From Larix sibirica (Eukaryota; Streptophyta; Pinopsida; Pinales; Pinaceae), in the NCBI GenBank assembly GCA_004151065.3, contig NWUY0300013021.1, forward strand, positions 47,657-62,610: a stretch of 14,954 bases of DNA. The letters are read 5' to 3'. Below are positions 8,955-14,954 of this stretch, one piece after another; the stretch's first letter is position 1, and the number at the start of each line of letters is the position of its first letter. The notes under the pieces were generated by a model. It saw only the letters and a list, made by a program, of their open reading frames with translations, searched no databases and was not told the DNA's origin. A program made the position numbers and the translations under genes.

Positions 8955-10101
8955 TGTCACTTACCCAGTGACCTCACCATGCCTTTAGGGACATGGGGTA
9001 CTCAAATATATAACTTACAAAATTCACCACTGATACCCAAATTCATTTTTCATAATTTTATTGTCAAATTTATATTGGAAATTAAATGTATGGTTTCCCA
9101 AACTAAACATATACATATACTAAACATATAGGAAAATTCTAGCATGAATCCACTCATACCATGGCATGAAATCCATGCAATTAGATATTCACAAAACAGT
9201 AAATTAAGCAATATGCTTAACAACGATATATACATGGCATTTCATACACGGTTAGAAACTTATCTAACAATGTCCTCCAACTAACTACAGACTAAGGATG
9301 TTCCTCCCAACCATATGCACTCTGTTATACCAGTTCTCTCTATAACAGAGGCCACCCCCAAGTTGCGGCTATCAATCCAAAAGAAGGAAAACTCAGCTCA
9401 ATACCTCAGCAACTCACAGGTGTCGAACCCCCTCCACATATATCCTGATCCGCTATCACTCCTCCCCCACCAGCGTGCACAACCCAAGGAACGCAGTACC
9501 CTTCTCTAAGTTAACATTCCCTTGAGAAATCCCCAAATCCCTTCTAGGGATCCAGCACAAGTCATCCACAGACTCTTTGTGTCGGTACTTTAGGGACCTC
9601 AATTGCAGGAGAGGTTCTCTCATAAGGCTCAATTCCCTAGCACCAGTACCCCAGGGTAAAATGCATTTACAGCTCTGTAATTCTGATTGTATTCTAGTAC
9701 AACTCTAGGCTCTGGTATAGAATTATGGGTCGAATGAATGATAGAATGATTGAATGAACTAGTTTCTCAATAATTTGTATTCATGTTGAGAACTAGCCAA
9801 TGGCATGCATGGGTGATGAGAACTAGATAAGTGGAATACATGGACAGTTCACTTTTCCCCTTCTAATCCAAGCTTAGGATAATTAACTCAAAATTATGGC
9901 TAATGTAATTTAATAAAAAGGGATTTATAAAACTTAGGATAGAAGGAATAATAAGGATTATGACTTAAACTCATAAGTCACTAGGGTCATATCCCCCTTA
10001 AACCCCCTTCTCACTTTCCCCTCTTGTGGAATCATAGCCCCTCATCTCTTATTCATCCTTATTCATATGTAGTAGTCGTGGTTTTTATATTAAACATAAA
10101 A
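8955..10101 (-). mobile_element. 5' LTR of minus-strand Ty3/gypsy element, 5' end missing
   Basis: Its reverse complement aligns along its whole length with 1205-2367, so it is the inverted relative of the left LTR. The inner end is ...GTGACA at 8955-8960, followed by TAG and the primer site. The outer end stops matching at 10101, next to the ambiguous base at 10102. The part corresponding to 1093-1204, including the TGTAACA start, is therefore absent. Many substitutions and small indels separate the two copies by eye, so they are not a recent pair, and they may come from different insertions of one family. Confidence 0.85.
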
Positions 10102-10113
10102 NTTTTTTGTTTT

Positions 10114-10116
<3 letters not shown>

Positions 10117-10145
<29 letters not shown>
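10117..10145. repeat. (TA)n microsatellite, left
   Basis: An uninterrupted TA run of about 14 units lies on the left flank of the GC-rich repeat. Confidence 0.95.
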
Positions 10146-10149
<4 letters not shown>

Positions 10150-10154
10150 GTTGC

Positions 10155-10305
10155 TAGTCGGCTGCATGCCCAGGCTGCAGCCGAAGGCTGCTTGGCCGAG
10201 CTGCGCTCAGGCTGGCCGCCGAGCAGCACACCCTCTGGGCTGCGCTCAGGCTGGCCGCCGAGTAGCACACCCTCTGGTACTGCGCTCAGGCAGGTCGCCG
10301 AGCAA
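10155..10305. repeat. GC-rich 39-bp tandem repeat between TA microsatellites
   Basis: Two full units at 10200-10238 and 10239-10277 differ at one position (CAG against TAG), and a third, partial unit runs to about 10304. The unit contains CTGCGCTCAGG, CTGGCCGCCGAG and CACACCCTCTGG. Preceding sequence (10155-10199) is similarly GC-rich with GGCTGC repeats and a GCTGCAGCCGAAGGCTGC imperfect palindrome. Because 39 is divisible by three, a reading frame stays open through it, but it is flanked by TA repeats and has no protein-like context, so I do not call a gene. Confidence 0.9.
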
Positions 10306-10323
10306 TTTTGTTCTAGTTTTTTT

Positions 10324-10393
10324 TATATATATAAAATAAATTTTAATTTTATATATATATATATATATATTTGTTTCATATATATATATATAT
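10324..10393. repeat. TA-rich microsatellite block, right
   Basis: Three TA runs (about 10324-10333, 10350-10371 and 10379-10393) are separated by short AT-rich stretches. With the left TA run they bracket the GC-rich repeat. Confidence 0.9.
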
Positions 10394-10642
10394 GTAAAAT
10401 GGCGAACATTATAGTTAAAATGATAGTTAAAATATTATAGGAATTGGTTTAAGGTAAAACTAACCTTGGAAGTTAAAGGTTATTTTCCCTTTGATAAAAG
10501 GAAGGGTTTAGCGTTTACTAAAGTAACATTATACATGGATGCAATCACTTTAAATAAATAGTATTAGTTATGAATACAATTCATGTAAATACATTACATG
10601 ATAATGATTATATTGAGATACTTATTATAATCATTTACAACA

Positions 10643-10653
10643 CTCCTCTTAAG
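10643..10653 (-). promoter_or_regulatory. Polypurine-tract-like sequence
   Basis: The minus-strand sequence CTTAAGAGGAG abuts the putative LTR start at 10642. It would be the plus-strand primer of a copia element. The similarity is good but the tract is short. Confidence 0.4.
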
Positions 10654-11130
10654 ATTACGAAAGTTATCACACTATCCGTGAGGGTTACTGAGCTACCTTC
10701 TCTTGGAGTTCGACCTCCACGTACGCTCCTTGTGTTGCCACGTTTCAGGCAGACTCTCCAAGACGGGCAGCACTTCGTGTTAAGAAGGGCGTATCCCTGA
10801 GAGGCGGGTATGTGATGCCTAATTGATTTAAAGAGGGCAATTTATGAAGCAAGGGGGCGACCTCGTGGAAGAGAGTCAAGCCCAGCGAATTTTCCTCCAT
10901 CGTGGGCATCGAAATCATTATAGAAAAAGGGCAACTACTTCCCATTTCCTACCACTATGTTAGCGTGTTGGACAAATGCCATGGAGGAAGGAATTAAATT
11001 AGGGTATGGCCTCCCTAACTTGGAGATCACCGAGCTGACAACTTGCCATCTGGCCAGGGTTGTCTGCCTTCACTTGTATTGGGATTATATCATTCGATCT
11101 CTGCAGAAAAATAAAGAGCAACCTAGTAAG
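10654..11130. other. CpG-rich, low-copy-like segment, possible exon remnant
   Basis: This stretch keeps about 15 CpG in 10654-10920, against one in 300 bp in nearby retrotransposon DNA. It carries open stretches on both strands (10957-11143 on plus; 10745-10945 and 10999-11202 on minus) but none resembles a protein I know. On the plus strand a GTAAGTG donor-like sequence occurs at 11126. On the minus strand TTTTTCTGCAG, ending at 11101, looks like an acceptor. Either could mark a former exon. Coding status is undetermined; it could equally be non-coding low-copy DNA. Confidence 0.3.
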
Positions 11131-12200
11131 TGTTCTGTGGTATAGAGATACGCTATAAACTTGGCGTGCATGAGTTTTGAGATTTGGGGGATCACTGTAC
11201 ATAAGCGAGGTTCTGCTTCAGACTTAGAAAAGTAAATCGCTGCATCAAGTGACTCACCGCCTGTTGTTGTGAGTAGCACGATCTGAGCACTTTGTCTTTG
11301 AATTGTTGTATCAGGGTTAGGGTTACAGAGTAGAATATGAATTCGCTTTCCCTAAATTTTTGACTCATAGAATCGCATTATAGCAATCCTTATTTTTACT
11401 TACTTGATAGATGCGTTAAATAAATAAAATGGTATTTCGGAGGAGAATTCCTGGTTTAAAATGTTACTGGAGTTTGAGTAGACAACCTTACATCTTAGCT
11501 TACCGTTTTGATAATGATCATCGTTGGTATTTTGGGGCTTAAATGTTTAGTCCAGTTTGGATTGAACGTTGCTATGCCAGCGTAGTGTTAAATAATCCCT
11601 TCTTGTTTCCTTTTTGTAATTGCTGACACGTTTTGATTAAATCTATAGATCATTGCTCTTATAGTAGTGCCAACATTAAACGCCGGTGTCAGGGTTTATA
11701 CCATAATAAAAAACCCGTCTTTGATCTCTGTTCCAGTTTTATTCTCATGCCAACATCAAACGCTTTAAGCTCTGTGTTTTTCTTTTGCTCATAATAGAGA
11801 TTTTTCATCTCATGTTTGCATTTTTATCTGATCTGATCAGGGCGTATTCCCTGTGATTCTAAAGAAGCCCGATCCCATTGTTTGATAGATGTTGATTTTC
11901 TTTCTTATTTAAATAAAGAATCTCTGCTTGTATGCTCAAGAAAGGTTTACACATATTGCACCCTGTAAATCGCTATGAATAACCGCGCATATCTCTATAC
12001 GCCTGGCTTGGCTGAGATTTGGATTGAATACCGATCTCTGAGATTAACCGAACTTAATATGCTCTATAGTGATCTGTATGTTTGCTTTACAGAGTCTTTT
12101 GAAGTTCAAAATTTTATATTAAGTGATTAATAGGGTTAATATCTTTTCCGAATTTAAATCCATGTATTATGGACTTGCTTTGATAGAATATGGTTGAGCT
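11131..12200. other. Intron-like or intergenic low-copy sequence
   Basis: No gene is recognised. The sequence is T-rich with scattered splice-like sites (for example TTTGCTTTACAG near 12090 on plus), retained CpGs and no LTR landmarks, which is how plant introns or gene-flanking DNA look. Two near-identical short phrases, GCCAACATTAAACGC and GCCAACATCAAACGC, lie about 80 bp apart near 11670 and 11750. Confidence 0.3.
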
Positions 12201-12212
12201 TTAGTTACTTCA

Positions 12213-12480
12213 TAGAGATCATGTATCTCGGTAATATATAGTGTAAGATTTAGTTTTACTATAGAGATTATATATCTGGGTAACACATAATGTAGCTTCA
12301 GCTTATTATGTATATATCGGTAAATATATACTGTTTGTATTATAGAGATTATGTACCAGGAATAAAAGCATGGTTGTGATACTCTAGGGATTTTATACCT
12401 CGGTAGATGTATAGTATAATTTCGGTTCATATTCTAGAGTTTATATTCCTGGATAAAATTATGATTGATTTTTAGTATAT
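12213..12480. repeat. Degenerate ~45-bp tandem array
   Basis: Units begin with TAGAGAT-like sequence at 12213, 12262, about 12302, 12343, 12385 and 12435 (spacings 49, ~40, ~41, 42, 50). Most continue TATGTAYCTCGGTAA-like, for example TAGAGATTATATATCTGGG and TAGGGATTTTATACCTCGG. Six diverged copies suggest an old minisatellite or a repeated binding or structural element. It lies within the low-copy-like interval. Confidence 0.65.
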
Positions 12481-12679
12481 AAACCAAAAATAAAACATAG
12501 AAATTGTGTATCTTGTGTTCGTGTTTAACTGTCAGCGTTTACACTTATAATAAAAACTGAAATAGAATTTCAATAATTATGTTAAGGTTAACATCGAATG
12601 CCTAGAAAGAATTATGCTATTATTTTACAAGAGGACAACCCTCGGTAATAGTTTTGATGTAGCATTAAATGTCTAAAGA

Positions 12680-13060
12680 ACCCTAATGAGTTATTATAGG
12701 TCACTGTCAAGTTTGATGCTAGCTTTGAAGTATCTTGAAAATACTCTCAAAGAGAGAGGTTGTGGAAAGTGAGTACGGCAACAAGTGTGTTGCAGGATGT
12801 AAACCTTCTTTTTGAATCAATAATACGATGTGATACCTTTTTGTGGACGTAGCCCTAGATTGGGTGAACCACATTAAAAAAATGGTCTCTCTCCGATGTG
12901 TCTCTTGTGTGTGTGCTTTTCTTGATATTATGTTTTGCTTGATGTGTTTCATTGATATTCAGTGTGATCGTGTAATAGTCCTATTGATGTGCTTATTTTG
13001 TGTTACATTCTTTCTTGATACTTGTGATCGAAAAATGATGAAGATATTCAAGTTAGTGTT
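12680..13060 (+). mobile_element. Ty1/copia-type LTR remnant
   Basis: GTGGACGTAGCCCTAG at 12843-12858, followed by TTGGGTGAACCACATTAA, matches a motif widespread in the R/U5 part of plant copia LTRs (TGGACGTAG...GAACCACGTAAA). It is followed by the usual TCTCTTGTGTGTG T/G-rich stretch. Upstream, GTTGCAGGATGTAAACC and AATAATACGATG also fit such LTRs. Ends are not defined: no clear TGTT start, CA end or primer site was found. It is probably a solo or truncated LTR. Confidence 0.55.
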
Positions 13061-14637
13061 ATTGAATGTGAGTTAATTATAAATATGTTAGATAGAGCAA
13101 TTGTCTTTTATGAGTATTCTACTAGGAATAGGATGGGGTACAAGGTAATGTTTCTATATAAGTGTTCTAAGAAAAATTTGTTTAAATATTGTTATAGATA
13201 AGTTAGATAATTTAATTTGGATAAATGTTAAAATTATTGATTAAGGATCCGTGTATATATATTAATAAACGATAAAATGTCTTATATAAATGTTGAGAGA
13301 ATTGATTGGGATATTTGTATTTTTATAGTTAGGCATGTTGATCAATTCTTTTTATTAATTGCCTTTTTTAGACGCAAGTATGATAGACGTTATTTATTAT
13401 CACATTTAACTTTCATTGAAAATAATTTAATGTTTTATTGAATTTTTTGAAAATTCACCAAAATTACTAACTCAGAAAAATTGGGTTTGTGACAACTCTT
13501 GTGCTCTCGTTACTATTATTTAGAACCAATAAAGAAGGGTGACCATTGTTGTTGGCTACAATATTGGAAGAAGAAGGGTGTCATAACTAGAACACAATCC
13601 ATTTACATTCAAGTAGAAATAACGTGAGTTTGGTACTTATTAATGCATTCAATAATACCTGACAATGATAGTGGTAACACTAGGTTAACATTCAAGCACT
13701 CCACATTGAATATTATCCTGAGTGATCCAAAAGGGAGCAGAAATTCCTTTGGACAACGTCTTTGAAAGAGTAATGTCTAGAAGAAGAGGTGCTTTGACTT
13801 GACACGTTGCACGCATGGCAACAAATGCTTAGTGTAATCCTTGCTAATGCCATATTTCTCCACTCAAGCTTTTTTCCCTCCATTGCTTCCCTGTAAAGAG
13901 TTGGGCTTCTTGATACAAGGCGATTTCAACAATAGAATTCCAAGTGGCTACTTAAAAAGTAATAACACTCATCCAATGTTCTCATGAATATTGAAAAGGT
14001 AGTAACTCGACCAAAACCTAGTGTTGACTTTGGTTCAAAGAGTTAGTGGAAAATTATTACATCAAATGATTTCATTGTATATCATACAAAATGGAAAGAC
14101 ATCGAAAACAAGAGCACACAATGTTTCAACAAGTTAAGGCAAAGCTTTTGTTACCATCTGCACTACTTGTTACACTTCTCTCAGATATTGCGCAAATAAA
14201 TACCACCAAAACCAAAGGTGCATAGGGCAAGATAGTGATCATAGTCTTATATAACTGCTCCCCTAGTCTTATATAGTCTTATATAATCTCATAAATGGAA
14301 ACCTAGGAGAAGATTCATACTCATTCACCAACCCAAAAAATTGAATATAAAACTTTTCTTGATTCAAAACAAAACTTCCCACTAAAAAGAAGGGATTTCC
14401 CTTGCACATACTAGTGATACTCAAAACAACTACAAGACCTACGAGGAGAATTGACTCACGCAACCAAAAAACACTTAAGTCAGTCGACACCCATTTTATA
14501 TTGTCGCACAAGTCAGTACTCAAATCAATGTAAAAATATATATTAGGAAATATATTAATGACTTCCCCTCAAGCCTCCTCAGCATTTGAAAGGTTAAGGA
14601 AAACACCTTGCCTACTGCACAATGTTAACGAAGACAC
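13061..14637. other. No recognised gene; AT-rich repeat-like DNA
   Basis: About 1.6 kb without recognised domains on either strand. The first ~430 bp are very AT-rich and may be the downstream part of the copia LTR. A minus-strand open stretch at 14269-14523 has no recognised similarity. The rest has neither LTR landmarks nor obvious repeats. Confidence 0.4.
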
Positions 14638-14697
14638 CACCTTCACCATCACCCTCACCTCCACCTTCACCATCACCTTCACTTTCACCTTCAACTT
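14638..14697. repeat. CACCTT/CACCAT hexamer microsatellite with 24-bp higher order
   Basis: Hexamers of CACCTT, CACCAT and CACTTT type run from 14638. They form a 24-bp unit repeated at 14638-14661 and 14662-14685, then a partial third from 14686. The tract is pyrimidine-rich on the plus strand. On the minus strand it would read as an acidic Gly-Glu-rich run, but no gene context supports translation. Confidence 0.9.
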
Positions 14698-14954
14698 CGT
14701 AGCCCTCGTGTAATAATTACATGTAAGTTTCTATAATAGCTCAAGAGTTAGACACTATTTAAATTTTGATGCTTTATAGTTATTATGATACTAGAGCTAT
14801 TTATTTATTTTTATTGCGCCGAAGAGGTGCATTCTACAACCCAGTAGGCGAGAGATGTGTAACTTCACCCGTGCTCATCCTATAAATGACAAAGTTCCTT
14901 TTATAAAAAATAACATGTTGGATCAAATTTAAAATATTTGAAACGACATATATA
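14698..14954. other. Unrecognised terminal stretch
   Basis: I see no gene, RNA or repeat. It is AT-rich apart from a mixed patch near 14815-14880. Confidence 0.3.

Larger units (their letters stand above)
10103..10642 (-). mobile_element. Probable copia-type LTR, minus strand
   Basis: On the minus strand the sequence reads CTTAAGAGGAG then TGTTGTAAATGATTATAAT. The polypurine-like tract followed by TGTTG... is the usual arrangement at the 3' LTR of plant Ty1/copia elements (typically TTGAGGGGGAGTGTTR). This would place the LTR start at 10642. The other end is unclear: a TG at about 10108 or 10113 is possible, giving an LTR of ~530 bp inside the gypsy LTR. It includes both TA microsatellites and the GC-rich repeat. 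No copia coding sequence was recognised beyond 10643, so the call is tentative. Confidence 0.4.

Noticed and set aside
10024-10440. 138-codon plus-strand open frame through the GC-rich repeat
   Set aside because: It is open only because of TA repeats and a 39-bp unit divisible by three; it also includes the ambiguous base and part of a gypsy LTR. No protein-like features.
11310-11330. Telomere-like GGGTTAGGGTTA
   Set aside because: Only about two units; too short to be an interstitial telomeric repeat.
14269-14523. 84-codon minus-strand open frame with a hydrophobic segment
   Set aside because: No recognised similarity, no flanking exons or signals, and the length is common by chance in AT-rich DNA.
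14638-14697. Possible Gly-Glu-rich minus-strand protein from the hexamer repeat
   Set aside because: A repeat of period 6 is always open in some frames; no start, domain or transcript evidence.
1-14954. tRNA, rRNA, CRISPR array or bacterial-type operon
   Set aside because: None was seen on either strand; the composition and contents are those of plant nuclear repeats.

Overview
The window reads as nuclear DNA from a large, repeat-rich seed-plant genome. It is almost entirely old, decayed LTR-retrotransposon sequence, and I find no intact protein-coding gene. Long LTRs beginning TGTAACACCCC, a tRNA-iMet-type primer site (TGGTATCAGAGC), Ty3/gypsy gag and pol remnants and a copia-type LTR motif all point to a land plant. 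Depth of decay and nesting suggest a gymnosperm, but that is inference and the species cannot be read from the sequence.

Layout: (1) 167-532 (+) is the last part of a Ty3/gypsy integrase ending in a chromodomain-like tail, followed by a polypurine tract and a 3' LTR that starts at 550. (2) 1093-2367 (+) is a second LTR-like block whose first ~55 bp repeat those at 550. (3) 2368-5575 (+) is the broken leader, gag and zinc-knuckle region of another Ty3/gypsy element. (4) 5576-7126 (-) is the reverse transcriptase and RNase H of an oppositely oriented element. (5) 7127-8939 is the leader/gag position of that element, but no gag is recognisable. (6) 8940-8951 (-) is the primer-binding site, and 8955-10101 (-) its 5' LTR, homologous in inverted orientation to 1205-2367. 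(7) 10103-10642 is probably a copia LTR on the minus strand, carrying TA microsatellites and a GC-rich 39-bp tandem repeat. (8) 10654-12200 is compositionally different, with many CpGs, and looks like low-copy or intron-like DNA with no gene I can name. (9) 12213-12480 is a degenerate ~45-bp repeat array. (10) 12680-13060 (+) is a copia-type LTR remnant. (11) 13060-14954 is mostly unrecognised, with a hexamer-based microsatellite at 14638-14697.

The parts do not work together as a pathway; they record successive insertions, deletions and inversions. The most notable points are the large inverted LTR pair (arms ~1.15 kb, ~6.6 kb apart), the collision of a plus-strand gag with a minus-strand pol near 5575, a deletion removing the reverse transcriptase active-site box, two newly noticed minisatellite-like arrays, and an ambiguous base (N) exactly where the right LTR breaks off. 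I saw no convincing undescribed biological system.
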